In this document: one piece after another, positions 16,733 through 25,881 of the stretch
Layout of the letters: every line of letters begins with the position of its first letter
Numbering within the stretch: the stretch's first letter is position 1
NCBI GenBank assembly: GCA_046329515.1
Contig: JAXLUM010000002.1
Coordinates: forward strand, 868,001 to 932,000
DNA: 64,000 nt
Origin: Bog-950 sp046329515
Lineage (GTDB): Bacteria; Bacteroidota; Bacteroidia; Chitinophagales; LD1
Direction: 5' to 3'
The notes under the pieces: model-generated
The model's input: only the letters and a program-made list of their open reading frames with translations
Database searches by the model: none
What the model was told of the DNA's origin: nothing
Made by a program: the position numbers and the translations under genes

Positions 16733-17521
16733 TTAGTTCTCCTGTCCATCAAGAATAACGTCTTCCTGCTCCTGGTCCGGGTCGGTGCGCTCTAACCAGA
16801 AATTGTTATAGCCTTCCCCAAATACAATAAGCAATTTTTTCTCCTGCACCAATTCAAGAATGGAAAGGAAAATGAAAACGGCATGCAGCCTGTTTTCTAC
16901 TTCTTCAAACACGCTTTCGAACGAGCTTTTTTTGCCAATCTGAATTTTATCAAGCAGCAACATCTTCTCGCCACCCATGGTATATGGTGGTGTAGTTACT
17001 GTGTGTACTACTTTGTTTTTTTCTCTCGCTACTCTGTCCAATACATTCTGGAACGCCTTAAGCAAACGGAACATAGTGAGATGTTGCATCTCAAATTCCG
17101 TTTCAAACAGGGCGGCTATTTCTTTATTCTCTGACAATGCGTTGCCGCGCTTGGCAATATTTTGGCGGTCTTCCTCCATTTTGCGAAGCATGTCGGTTGC
17201 CTCTTTGTATTTCTTGTATTCAATCAGGCGGTTTACCAGTTCTTCTCTCGGGTCAATTTCTTCGCCTGTTTCAGGGTTAACTTCCTTACGCGGCAACAAC
17301 ATTTTTGCTTTAATGCGCATAAGGGTAGCAGCAACTAAAATGAATTCACTGGCCACCTCAATGTTCAGCCGCTCCATTTGGTTTATGTACGAAAGAAAGT
17401 CGTTCGTTATTTTAGAAATAGGAATGTCATAAATATCCAACTCATCACGCTCAATAAAGAAGAGCAGAAGGTCAAATGGGCCCTCAAACTGCGGCAGTTT
17501 TATTTCGTAAGTATCCTGCAT
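16733..17521 (-). CDS. scpA: Segregation and condensation protein A
   Basis: A 262-residue protein. ScpA is the kleisin subunit of the Smc-ScpAB condensin that loads at parS/ParB and organises replicated chromosomes. The N-terminus YEIKLPQFEGPFDLLLFFIE and LDIYDIPISKITNDFL are family hallmarks, followed by VAATLMRIKAKMLLP. The C-terminal winged-helix part (FESVFEEVENRLHAVFIFLSILEL) is present. TATCTTCG on the minus strand (17536-17543), 14 bases before the ATG, resembles the -7 element. Confidence 0.95.
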   Translation of the reverse strand: MQDTYEIKLPQFEGPFDLLLFFIERDELDIYDIPISKITNDFLSYINQMERLNIEVASEFILVAATLMRIKAKMLLPRKEVNPETGEEIDPREELVNRLIEYKKYKEATDMLRKMEEDRQNIAKRGNALSENKEIAALFETEFEMQHLTMFRLLKAFQNVLDRVAREKNKVVHTVTTPPYTMGGEKMLLLDKIQIGKKSSFESVFEEVENRLHAVFIFLSILELVQEKKLLIVFGEGYNNFWLERTDPDQEQEDVILDGQEN

Positions 17522-17617
17522 GGTAAATAGGGCAGCGAAGATAAAATTTGAAGGCTAAAAGCCACAGGAAAATAGGGGGTTTAACGCCTTGCACGTAACT
17601 GCAAGAAAGGCAGCAAT

Positions 17618-18613
17618 TTAGCCTATACTTTTGAGGTATGCCCCGGCGGTTTGTTTAACGCTGTTTTGTATGGGTTTAAAGGTAATACCCATAGCGTCTT
17701 TTATCTTTTCATTGGTATAACAAAAATCTGTGCTGCCCATCCAGGCGCTTTCTTTTGTAACAATAGGCCTTGCAGGCTTAACACCCAGCAGCTTGCCTAT
17801 TCCATATCGAAGCACTTCAGCCCGCCAGGCCAAACCCATTAAAAAGCCATTTGCCTTTAGTGCGGGCCGCTTCACGTTTAGCGAATCAGCAATCATCGCC
17901 ATCAAATCCCTAAAGGACAGGTTTTCTGCGCTCAGTATAAATTTCTCTCCGTTAAAATTGCCTTTAGCCAAAAAATAAAGGCAGGCGCTTACATCATCAA
18001 CATCAATAAAGCCGTTGGTGGCGGTTGTGTAAAATGTTAAGCCCTTATAGATATCGCGAAACAGTGAACCCGGCTCCTGGTTCCAACTGCCTGTACCTAT
18101 AATGGCAGAAGGGCAAGCTACCACAACGTCCAAACCTTCTGCATTTGCCCGCCAGGCTTCGCGTTCTCCGTATTGTTTGCTTCTGTAATACCACGGGGCC
18201 TTGTTAATGTTGGGGTCACTGTATTTTTCATCTATAACAGTGCCGGGCTTGGCCAGCCCTAATGCAGCGGTTGAACTTACATACACCATTTTTTTTATGC
18301 CGCAGCTAAGCGCTGCGTTCATAACATTGGCGGTGCCCTCAACATTAATCTTCAGCATGTATTCAACTTCCTCGGGCAAAAAAGATATTACCGCCGCACA
18401 GTGGTAAACGGTATGCACATCCTTAAACGCATCCAACAAACAGGAAATATCCAATATGTCTCCTTCCACCCATTCAACCCGGTCTTTTACATCTTCAAGC
18501 ATTTGAAGTGAAGAGGTGCTGCGACGTAAGGCGCGCACTTTTTCGCCTTTACCTAAAAGAAGCCTTACAAGATGGGAGCCCAGAAGACCCGTGGCCCCGG
18601 TTACGAAGTTCAT
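17618..18613 (-). CDS. Extended SDR: NAD-dependent epimerase/dehydratase (dihydroflavonol reductase-like)
   Basis: A 331-residue Rossmann protein. The NAD(P) motif is GATGLLGSHL (residues 6-15), followed by HCAAVISF, YVSSTAALG and the catalytic YxxxK in WYYRSKQYGE. This arrangement is typical of the DFR/3-beta-HSD-like class that reduces or oxidises hydroxyl groups on varied substrates; the substrate cannot be read from sequence. It is divergent from the ArnT-like gene with 90 bases between starts. A weak hairpin (CTTGCA...TGCAAG, 17589-17606) lies after its stop without a strong T tract. Confidence 0.88.
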   Translation of the reverse strand: MNFVTGATGLLGSHLVRLLLGKGEKVRALRRSTSSLQMLEDVKDRVEWVEGDILDISCLLDAFKDVHTVYHCAAVISFLPEEVEYMLKINVEGTANVMNAALSCGIKKMVYVSSTAALGLAKPGTVIDEKYSDPNINKAPWYYRSKQYGEREAWRANAEGLDVVVACPSAIIGTGSWNQEPGSLFRDIYKGLTFYTTATNGFIDVDDVSACLYFLAKGNFNGEKFILSAENLSFRDLMAMIADSLNVKRPALKANGFLMGLAWRAEVLRYGIGKLLGVKPARPIVTKESAWMGSTDFCYTNEKIKDAMGITFKPIQNSVKQTAGAYLKSIG

Positions 18614-18691
18614 GTGGGGCCAAAGATGGAATGTTTTTTAAAATCAATCTGATTAACAAGGCCTTTAATTTTTTTATAAACGCTTACATTA

Positions 18692-18699
18692 TAGCTTTG
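18692..18699 (+). promoter_or_regulatory. -7 promoter element set for a leaderless start
   Basis: TAGCTTTG matches TAnnTTTG exactly and ends four bases before the ATG at 18704, the same spacing as at 6573-6585. No clear -33 TTG is present upstream. Confidence 0.5.
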
Positions 18700-18703
18700 T
18701 GGT

Positions 18704-20254
18704 ATGCAGCAATACATATGGAAAAGTAAGGGGCTGTGGTTATTTGTCCCTCTTGTTATAATGGCGTATTTCCCTGTGTTTATGCGGCTGGATGTAATGA
18801 CCTTACGCCCATGGGATGAGTCCATTTTAGGAATCAATGTGATGGAGATGATGGACAATCATAACCCTATAGTCACTTATTTCTACGGGCACCCCGAAAT
18901 GTCAAATTGTAAACCTCCGTTGGCCATTTGGTTAATGGCTATTTGCGGTAAAATTTTTGGGTTCAACGAACTATCTCTTCGGCTGCCTTCGGCGCTGGCA
19001 GCATTTGCTTTATGCCTGTATTTGTTTTTTGCTTTAGGCAAATATGCGCGCAGTTACGTGTTTAGCTTTTTGGTGGTTGGCGTGTTATTGGGTTGCCAGG
19101 GGTACGTACGTAATCACGTAATACGAACGGGAGAGTACGATTCCTTATTGGTGCTTTTTAGCTGTTTGTTTTCATTGCATTTGTTTTTTGCTACTGAAGC
19201 TGAGGAGCCCAAAGAAAGAGGAAGACACTTGCTATTGTTTTTTGTTTTCCTTACGCTGGCGGTATTAACCAAGGGCATTGCCTGTATGATGTTGGCGCCC
19301 GGGCTTTTTGTGTTTGTTCTACTAAGAAAAAAGCTGCTGGTTTTTTTAAAAGATAGAAATACGTATTGGGGCTTGCTTGTTTTTCTGGTGTTCGGCCTGG
19401 GCTACTATCTACTGCGCGAACAGCTAAACCCCGGTTATCTGCAAGCGGTATGGGAAAACGAATTGGGCGGTCGGTTTGCCGGTAATCAGGGGCATCCGGG
19501 GGGGTGGAGTTTTTATTTTAAGGAGATTTTAGAATGGCAGTTTACCTATTATAAATTTCTTTTTCCTGCAGCGCTATTAAGCGGCCTGTTGCTGGCCCCT
19601 TCCCCATTAAAAAAGCTAACGGCATTTTCCATATGTATCACTGGCTTTTTTCTGCTTGTTATTTCAAGTGCCCAAACCAAGCTGCCACATTATAATGCCC
19701 CGGCCTTTCCGTTTTTAGCCGTTATCATAGCCGTTCTTATTTATCAGCTGTTTGTTTTAATAATTCACAACAGCAAAATGGTAGGAAGGGTTACTGCATT
19801 TGCTATAGCAAGCATTGTTTGTCTTAGCTTAATGGCTAACCCATATTACGATGCAGTAAAACGCGTTTATGAAGCCAAAGGCGATAGTTGGGATGAAGGC
19901 TTCACCAGAAATTGTGGTTTTTTCCGCTTTGTCCTCCGCGATAACCAACGGTTTCCGCAATACAAAATACCGTTTGATTTAAACGTGCAGGAAAACTATG
20001 GGGAATACAATATTTTAAATTGTTATGGCCGAATGCTGAAGGAAAAAGGCTTAAGCATGCAATTAATTTCTTTTTCCGGTTTTAAAGCCGGCGATGAAGT
20101 TGTGGCTTTTGGGGACTGGAAGAAACACCTTTTAGAAGAAAAATATTTCACGCGCACTTTGGCGTATATTCCTGAATGTGATGCCTATTATCTGGCCATA
20201 GATTCGGCTGTAGTATATCGGGATTCTACTTCTTATCAATCCACACTTCCCTAA
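18704..20254 (+). CDS. ArnT/PMT-like glycosyltransferase, integral membrane
   Basis: A 516-residue protein with about ten to twelve membrane helices and the GT-C pattern: an acidic pair in the first periplasmic loop (LRPWDESILG, residues about 34-43), then YFYGHPEMSNCKPPLAIWL, where ArnT-like enzymes have the H/KPPL motif. These enzymes move sugars from polyprenyl phosphate donors to lipid A, proteins or glycans. The acceptor here is unknown; lipid A or surface glycan modification is plausible. Its 3' end overlaps the convergent peptide-binding protein gene by 29 bases. Confidence 0.85.
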   Translation: MQQYIWKSKGLWLFVPLVIMAYFPVFMRLDVMTLRPWDESILGINVMEMMDNHNPIVTYFYGHPEMSNCKPPLAIWLMAICGKIFGFNELSLRLPSALAAFALCLYLFFALGKYARSYVFSFLVVGVLLGCQGYVRNHVIRTGEYDSLLVLFSCLFSLHLFFATEAEEPKERGRHLLLFFVFLTLAVLTKGIACMMLAPGLFVFVLLRKKLLVFLKDRNTYWGLLVFLVFGLGYYLLREQLNPGYLQAVWENELGGRFAGNQGHPGGWSFYFKEILEWQFTYYKFLFPAALLSGLLLAPSPLKKLTAFSICITGFFLLVISSAQTKLPHYNAPAFPFLAVIIAVLIYQLFVLIIHNSKMVGRVTAFAIASIVCLSLMANPYYDAVKRVYEAKGDSWDEGFTRNCGFFRFVLRDNQRFPQYKIPFDLNVQENYGEYNILNCYGRMLKEKGLSMQLISFSGFKAGDEVVAFGDWKKHLLEEKYFTRTLAYIPECDAYYLAIDSAVVYRDSTSYQSTLP

Positions 20255-21959
20255 AGCTGCGATACTCCATACCGTTATTAAAGAAATTCTTTACGTATGG
20301 TTGTATTAGGCGGCGATTCATTGAGTAGTAGATCAAAAGGCAAGGCGCATCATCAACAATCATTTGATCTAGTTTTGCATAAAGTTTGTTGCGTTCAGTG
20401 GCATCGGCTGTTACCATGGCTTGTTCATAAATCCTGTCGTATTCAGCATTTTGATATCGCGATGGATTGGTATAGGCTGGCTCTTCCATAGTAGGCGGCA
20501 CGTTTTTGCCATAAAACAGATTGAGGAAGTTAATCGGGTCCGGATAATCAGCCACCCATGCAAAACGCCAGAAATTGGTTTTGCCGGTTTCAACGTTGTT
20601 GGTGTGCTGCGCCCAAACTACCTGCGAAATTTCAATTTCAATGTTCAGGTTTTCAGTAAGCATTTTCTTTACCGCTTCAGCAATATCAAGGTTTCTTCCT
20701 CCTCCGCTGTTTATTTCAAGTGTAACTTTAGGAAAACCCTTACCGTTAGGGTAGCCGGCTTTAGCCATTAGGTCCTTTGCCTTTTTAACATCAAAAGTGA
20801 AGCCTTTAATCAGCGAGTTGTCGTAACCCGGCATATCTAAAGGCACAAAACCGGAAAGTGCCGGAACCCCTTCGCCTTTTGCACTGTAATCAGCAATGGC
20901 AGCGCGGTCAATAGCATAGTTAAAGGCCAGACGAACATCCTTGTTGCTGAAAACCTTGTCCTTCATTTGAAAGCCGAAAAACTGCGTAGTAAACTCAGGT
21001 CTGCTTTGTAAGGTAAACTTGGCGTATTCCCCTTTCAATTGTTTTTTCTCATCCAATATTTCGTCAATCATTGAAAAAGGTAAGCGGTACTTCATTTCAA
21101 GGTTGCCCTTAGTAAATTCAAGCATCTCGGTTTTGTCTTCCTTAATAAAAGAAATCTTGATGGCATCAAGGTACGGTAGCTGATTACCGAATTCATCTTT
21201 GCCCCAGTAGTTAGGATTGCGCGCCAGAAACACAGCTTCGTCCTGCTTTAAGGTTTTTAAAACAAATGGTCCGGTGCCTACTGTGTGGTAAAGTATATCG
21301 CCTTTGTATTTTTCTATAGCCTCTTTAGGAAACACGCAGAAGAAAGGCAAGGCAAGCTTATTCATAAAATCGCCATACGGTTTTGTAAGTGTTATCTGCA
21401 GTGTAGAGTCATCAAGCGCCTTAACACCAAAGCCGGCTAACTCATCGGCATCGTGTTGTTTCTTTTGGCGGGCATCGTACAATTCAGTTGCACCCTTAAT
21501 TACATCGCGGGCAAAGGTGAAGCCCTGATTTTTAGGGTCGGGTGTGCAAAGCATGGTAAGGCTGTATTCAAAATCTTTAGCAGTAACAGCGCGGCCTTTA
21601 CCACCTGCAAAACATTCATCATCATGAAACACTACCCCTGAGCGCAGGTGAAAGGTGTAAACGGTTGCAGTGCTATCCACCTCCCAGCGTTCAGCAAGCG
21701 CCGGGTCAATAGTTAAGTCTTTAGGGTTAAAGCTTACCAGCCCTTCGTACACCTGCGACACTATGCGGTGGCCAACTGTTTCTGTAATACCCAAAGGGTA
21801 AAGGCTTTTCAGGTATTCGTTTTCGTTGTAACGGAAAAGCCCGCCTATTTTAATGCCGCCTTTGCCTTCGTGTTGCTCGCCCTGTTTTTGTTTGTTACCT
21901 CCACCGCATGATGCAAGCAGAAAAATAAGTGACAGGGAAAGGATTTGAAGTGTACGCAT
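20226..21959 (-). CDS. Oligopeptide ABC transporter substrate-binding lipoprotein
   Basis: A 577-residue SBP_bac_5 (OppA/DppA-like) protein. The signal peptide ends with lipobox LLASC, Cys19, so it is lipid-anchored. The family features are HRIVSQVYEGLVSFNPKDL, WEVDSTATVYTFHLRSGVVFHDDECF, VGTGPFVLK and DVRLAFNYAIDR. It should bind peptides or similar solutes for import, but no permease or ATPase gene is adjacent, which is common for orphan Bacteroidota members. Confidence 0.93.
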   Translation of the reverse strand: MRTLQILSLSLIFLLASCGGGNKQKQGEQHEGKGGIKIGGLFRYNENEYLKSLYPLGITETVGHRIVSQVYEGLVSFNPKDLTIDPALAERWEVDSTATVYTFHLRSGVVFHDDECFAGGKGRAVTAKDFEYSLTMLCTPDPKNQGFTFARDVIKGATELYDARQKKQHDADELAGFGVKALDDSTLQITLTKPYGDFMNKLALPFFCVFPKEAIEKYKGDILYHTVGTGPFVLKTLKQDEAVFLARNPNYWGKDEFGNQLPYLDAIKISFIKEDKTEMLEFTKGNLEMKYRLPFSMIDEILDEKKQLKGEYAKFTLQSRPEFTTQFFGFQMKDKVFSNKDVRLAFNYAIDRAAIADYSAKGEGVPALSGFVPLDMPGYDNSLIKGFTFDVKKAKDLMAKAGYPNGKGFPKVTLEINSGGGRNLDIAEAVKKMLTENLNIEIEISQVVWAQHTNNVETGKTNFWRFAWVADYPDPINFLNLFYGKNVPPTMEEPAYTNPSRYQNAEYDRIYEQAMVTADATERNKLYAKLDQMIVDDAPCLLIYYSMNRRLIQPYVKNFFNNGMEYRSFREVWIDKK

Positions 21960-22022
21960 GGCTGTATATCTTTAGGGGTGTAAAGAAATAAAAGAAAACG
22001 AACCCTTTGAGAATGCCAATAA

Positions 22023-22619
22023 CTACTTGTAAATCCACATCAACACAGGCTTTTCTGAGGCATCAAGCAGTTTAGCGGTTTGTTGTAGCACATAAGGGTT
22101 GACGGTTGGGCAGCCATCGCTACGACAAATAGCCGTTCCTTCAAATTCCGATACACAGGAATGCCCGTGAAACACGACGAAGCGTTTGTATGCATTGCTG
22201 TTTGTAGTGTCCAATCCATATAATTTATACGCAAGTCCAAAATCGCCATTATAGCGCTCTCCTATACGGTAGCGGCCCTCTGATGAGCAATTGCTGCCAA
22301 CTACATTGCTGAAAACGACCTCTTCACGCCTGTAATCATCACCTTGCCCATGGCAAACCAGGCCCGAGATTAAAACGGAGTCGGTGCGGAGGTCCACGAC
22401 AAAAAAGCGTTTCTTCCAGCTGGGCAGGCTCATATCTATAAGTATTCCGTAGGTTGTACTTGCTTTTTTCGACTGGGCGAAAGCCCTAAGGGCCTCACTA
22501 TGTAAGTGGGCCCTTTCTTTGGCCAACTGTTCTTTTTCAGGCTGCTTAACAGGTTGCGGCTGGCAGCCGGCCAACAAAAGCAAAATGTATAAGCTTAGTG
22601 CGGACATAGGCAGGTTCAT
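22023..22619 (-). CDS. Lipoprotein of the murein L,D-transpeptidase catalytic domain family
   Basis: A 198-residue protein with lipobox LLAGC (Cys19). The C-terminal half has FVVFHGHSCVSEFEG followed by RSDGCPTVNP with Cys170, the signature of the YkuD_2-like group of putative peptidoglycan transpeptidases. FSNVVGSNCSSEGRYRIGERY is another block of this group. It is 50 bases downstream of the glucosaminidase-LysM gene, so the two may be co-expressed for wall remodelling. M5 is a possible alternative start. Confidence 0.85.
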   Translation of the reverse strand: MNLPMSALSLYILLLLAGCQPQPVKQPEKEQLAKERAHLHSEALRAFAQSKKASTTYGILIDMSLPSWKKRFFVVDLRTDSVLISGLVCHGQGDDYRREEVVFSNVVGSNCSSEGRYRIGERYNGDFGLAYKLYGLDTTNSNAYKRFVVFHGHSCVSEFEGTAICRSDGCPTVNPYVLQQTAKLLDASEKPVLMWIYK

Positions 22620-22669
22620 ATCGTTGTTTAAAACGAAATGGCCTTGCTGAAATTATTTAAGGAGCGTGG

Positions 22670-23989
22670 TTATTGTGCAATTACCAGCACCTGGCCGGTC
22701 TTTAAGCTGTTATCGCCCAGTTGATTAATGTCCTTCAGGTCATCAACAGTAGTGTTAAACTTGCGGGCAATGGAGTACAGCGTATCAGATTGCTGCACTT
22801 GATACTCACGTGCGTTAGTTATTAGGCTGCCCTTGGGTAAATCGGCAATTGCGGGGGAGGGCAGCGCTGTGGCTGAAGGCGGTTTATCGCCTGATGAACG
22901 TGAGGAACTGCTTGTTCCCGGCGAACGTGCCCGTAAAAATTCTGCATAGTTCATACTTCGGGGCGGTTCTGTTCTCTTTTCCTGTAAATACAGCACCTCT
23001 CCGGCATATGCCTGGTCATTCATGCGCATTTGGTTGCGCAGGTAAAGCTCTCTTAGTTTAATCCCCAGTTTTTGTGATATATCGCGCATGCTTTCTCCTG
23101 CCTGAACAGTATAGGTAACATCGGAACCGCGATTTCTTTTGGGCTGCAAATAGATGTATTCGCCATCCTTAAAACGCTCCCCGGTGCTTAGGTCGTTAAA
23201 GGTCATTATCCAGGTGTAATCAATGTTATAGTCAAAGGCAATTGTAAAGGGGTCCTCATTGCCCTTGGCTTTTAAAGCGCGCACACCATTTACCACAAAT
23301 TCCTGCCGGGCTTCGGTTACCACTACCTTGTTTTCTTCAAAGGTCTTTTTGTGCTCCACCGGCTTTACATCCTCAATAATTACTACATCCTTACGACTGT
23401 TCGTACTGTTGTTGGCTTGCTGCGGTTCTTCAGCAGGTTTCCCTTTCTTAATCAATAAATCCTTTTGATCCATTTGGGCAAGGGCCAATTGGTCGTACTG
23501 TGCTAATTGGTAGTCCTCAATGTAATCAATAAGTATAGAGGCATATTGAGGATTAGTGGCATAACCGGCGCTTTTTAACCCGTAAGCCCAGCTTTTATAA
23601 TCGTTTACAGGCAGCTGAAACAACGGCGCATACCGTGGGCGGGTTAACAAAAAGTCCGAATGGTCGGCATAAGATTCCCGTGCGCTGTCATACACCCGGA
23701 AACATTCATTCGGCAGGTCATCATCATGGTAATATTTTTTACCCTGCCACTCTTCCTTGCACTTTATGCCAAAGTGGTTATTGGCTTGTTTTGATAGGGG
23801 AGAAGAGCCGGCACCTGTTTCTAATATTCCCTGCGCAAGGGTTATAGAAGCCGGAATTTTGGTGCGTATCATCTCTTCGATAGCAACCTGTTTGTATTGC
23901 TCGATATAGTCAAGAACCTGCTGTTTTTGCTGGCAGAAGGCCGACAGGGAAAGCAGGCAAAGCGCTATGATTGTCAGGTGTTTCCTCAT
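22670..23989 (-). CDS. Secreted glucosaminidase with LysM domains
   Basis: A 439-residue protein. Signal peptide residues 1-19 (CLLSLSAFCQ). Residues about 25-165 form a FlgJ/LytG-type glucosaminidase domain with the catalytic Glu57 in LAQGILETGAGSS and NNHFGIKC. Two clear LysM modules follow, at about 293-337 and at the C-terminus (395-439, YQVQQSDTLYSIARKF), with a divergent one near 235-280. A Ser-rich linker separates the last two. It should cleave peptidoglycan glycan strands while held by LysM. Confidence 0.93.
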   Translation of the reverse strand: MRKHLTIIALCLLSLSAFCQQKQQVLDYIEQYKQVAIEEMIRTKIPASITLAQGILETGAGSSPLSKQANNHFGIKCKEEWQGKKYYHDDDLPNECFRVYDSARESYADHSDFLLTRPRYAPLFQLPVNDYKSWAYGLKSAGYATNPQYASILIDYIEDYQLAQYDQLALAQMDQKDLLIKKGKPAEEPQQANNSTNSRKDVVIIEDVKPVEHKKTFEENKVVVTEARQEFVVNGVRALKAKGNEDPFTIAFDYNIDYTWIMTFNDLSTGERFKDGEYIYLQPKRNRGSDVTYTVQAGESMRDISQKLGIKLRELYLRNQMRMNDQAYAGEVLYLQEKRTEPPRSMNYAEFLRARSPGTSSSSRSSGDKPPSATALPSPAIADLPKGSLITNAREYQVQQSDTLYSIARKFNTTVDDLKDINQLGDNSLKTGQVLVIAQ

Positions 23990-24065
23990 AAAGACTATTT
24001 ACCAAGCACGAACTTATCAACAGTTTGTCCACAATGTAACGTAACATTTCGACAAAAAGTTGTGC

Positions 24066-24707
24066 TTAGGCCAGCTTTTGAGCAATATTTAGTCCATCGC
24101 GTAAGGGTAAAATGAAGCTTTTAACCCTTTTATCGCTTTTTACCTTTTTATTGAAGGCGTCTATAGCTGTTGTATCCTTGTCTTTTTTCTCTTCTACTAC
24201 TTTGCCGCTCCAAAGTACATTGTCGGCAATTATAAATCCACCCGGCCTTACTTTATCAAAAACCAGGTCGTAATAGGTGGCGTAATTCAGTTTGTCGGCA
24301 TCAATAAATACCAGGTCAAAGGTTTCGTTCAGTTCCGGAATAAGCTTTTTCGCATCACCGGTAAGCAGCTTTATTTTTTCAGCAAGCCCGGCCCTGGTAA
24401 AATATTTTTCGGCCATGGCTTTAAGTTCCTCATTTACATCAATGGTATAAAGCAGGCCATTGCTTGCCAGACCGCGGGCCATGCAAATGGCGGAGTAGCC
24501 GGTAAACGTACCTATTTCAAGTATACGTTTCGGCTGAATCATGCTGCTTATAAACTCAAGCAAAATGCCTTGTAAGTGCCCGCTTAACATTTGCGGCATC
24601 TGCACTTTTAAAAAGGTTTCGCGGCTCAGTTCGCGTAACACCTCATCCTCCTGTGTGGAGTTGTTCTTTATGTATTCCTCTAAAAGGTCCGGTAAATAAA
24701 TAGCCAT
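24066..24707 (-). CDS. Class I SAM-dependent O-methyltransferase
   Basis: A 213-residue enzyme of the COMT-like methyltransferase 3 family. The SAM-binding motif is ILEIGTFTGYSAICMARGL, with the metal-site Asp in FDLVFIDADKLNY and DNVLWSGKV, both standard. Members methylate catechol-type hydroxyls in a metal-dependent way; the substrate is unknown. It is the last gene of a tight leftward operon with idi (one base between them) and the gamma-carbonic anhydrase. The 76 bases after it contain no gene. Confidence 0.93.
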   Translation of the reverse strand: MAIYLPDLLEEYIKNNSTQEDEVLRELSRETFLKVQMPQMLSGHLQGILLEFISSMIQPKRILEIGTFTGYSAICMARGLASNGLLYTIDVNEELKAMAEKYFTRAGLAEKIKLLTGDAKKLIPELNETFDLVFIDADKLNYATYYDLVFDKVRPGGFIIADNVLWSGKVVEEKKDKDTTAIDAFNKKVKSDKRVKSFILPLRDGLNIAQKLA

Positions 24708-24708
24708 T

Positions 24709-25242
24709 TTAAATAGTGCCGCGCTTTTTCATTTCGTCCAGTATAATCTTAAACCAAAACGAATATTCTTCCGGCTTCTCTTTAATATCTTTTAAAACGT
24801 CTTCGGTTTTCATCCAGCGCACAGCAGCAATTTCTTCTTTGTTGAATTCAAAATGGCCGGTAAAAACACCCGTAAACACCGTGTCGTATTCCCATTCGGT
24901 TAAACCGCTGGCGGCATCATGCGCTTTGTATATAAAGTGAAATTCCTCTTTAAGCGGCGTGCGAAAACCAAGCTCTTCAAATAAGCGACGCTCGGCAGCA
25001 GCTTTAAAGCTTTCGTTTTTACGGGGGTGGCTGCAACAGGTATTGCTCCAAATGCCTGCCCAATGATATTTGCTAAGTGCACGTTGCTGAACCAACATTT
25101 CGCCCTTATCGTTAAAAATTATTACGCTAATTGCTCGGTGTAACAGCCCTTTTGTGTGGGCTTCAAGCTTGCCAACGTATCCCAGCACTTCATTTTGCTC
25201 GTCAACCAGCACCACCTGTTCTTCCTTGTTCAAATCTTCCAT
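24709..25242 (-). CDS. idi: Isopentenyl-diphosphate delta-isomerase, type I
   Basis: A 177-residue Nudix-fold enzyme interconverting IPP and DMAPP for isoprenoid synthesis. The N-terminal EQVVLVDEQNEVLGYVGKLEAHTKGLLHRAISV is standard (referred to by its position, residues about 7-40), with the active-site Cys in WSNTCCSHPR and the Glu in LFEELGF and LTEWEYD. ATG at 25242 is preferred over an in-frame GTG at 25251. It follows the gamma-carbonic anhydrase by five bases and precedes the methyltransferase by one. Confidence 0.95.
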   Translation of the reverse strand: MEDLNKEEQVVLVDEQNEVLGYVGKLEAHTKGLLHRAISVIIFNDKGEMLVQQRALSKYHWAGIWSNTCCSHPRKNESFKAAAERRLFEELGFRTPLKEEFHFIYKAHDAASGLTEWEYDTVFTGVFTGHFEFNKEEIAAVRWMKTEDVLKDIKEKPEEYSFWFKIILDEMKKRGTI

Positions 25243-25247
25243 ATATA

Positions 25248-25775
25248 TCACTTACTTGTTTCCTCTTTAAACCAGCTGCTGTACATCACATAATTATTGC
25301 TGATTCGCTCAATCAGGTTTTTAAAATTCTCTACATCTACCGCCTTAACGCGTTTAGCAGGCACACCCGCATAAATACTGCCCGGTTCAACAATGGTGTT
25401 CTCTAATACAATAGCACCGGCGGCTATTATTGAGTTTTCTCCTATTACCGCATGGTCCATTACAATAGCGCCCATGCCAATCAATACATTATCGTGTACG
25501 GTACAGCCGTGCACAATTGCACGGTGCCCAATAGAAACATTGTTGCCAATTGTTGTTGGCGCTTTTTGATAGGTGCAGTGTATAATGGCACCATCCTGCA
25601 CGTTCACCTTGTTACCCATTTTAATAAAGTGCACATCGCCGCGCACCACAGCGTTAAACCAAACGCTGCAATCATCGCCCATAATAACTTCGCCTACTAC
25701 GGTGCAGTTTTCAGCCAGGTAACAATTGTTGCCAAACTTTGGGCTTATGCCTTTAACAGGTAATACAAGTGCCAT
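25248..25775 (-). CDS. Gamma-carbonic anhydrase family hexapeptide-repeat protein
   Basis: A 175-residue left-handed beta-helix protein from ATG at 25775. The repeats include YLAENCTVVGEVIMGDDCSVW, VVRGDVHFIKMGNKVNVQDG and GHRAIVHGCTVHDNVLIGMGA. The three zinc His of the family are present (IHCTY, GHRAIVHGC). Members such as YrdA and PaaY show carbonic anhydrase or CoA-thioester activity, so the true reaction is open. It leads the idi operon. TATTCTTG lies seven bases before its ATG and may be its -7 element. Confidence 0.9.
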   Translation of the reverse strand: MALVLPVKGISPKFGNNCYLAENCTVVGEVIMGDDCSVWFNAVVRGDVHFIKMGNKVNVQDGAIIHCTYQKAPTTIGNNVSIGHRAIVHGCTVHDNVLIGMGAIVMDHAVIGENSIIAAGAIVLENTIVEPGSIYAGVPAKRVKAVDVENFKNLIERISNNYVMYSSWFKEETSK

Positions 25776-25829
25776 CAGGCTGCAAGAATAAGGCATTTAC
25801 CCTTAAGCGGGAATTGGACCTTCACATAA

Positions 25830-25866
25830 ATAAAAACGCCCTCCGTTTTGCGGAAGGCGTTTTGTA
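25830..25866 (-). terminator. Intrinsic terminator after the SprB-repeat gene
   Basis: AAAACGCC (25833-25840) and TCCG pair with CGGA and GGCGTTTT (up to 25863) around a TTTTG loop, with one mismatch. On the minus strand the stem is followed by TTTTTATTT. It ends the 980-residue protein gene and precedes the gamma-carbonic anhydrase operon. Confidence 0.85.
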
Positions 25867-25881
25867 TAAGTTGTAGTGCGT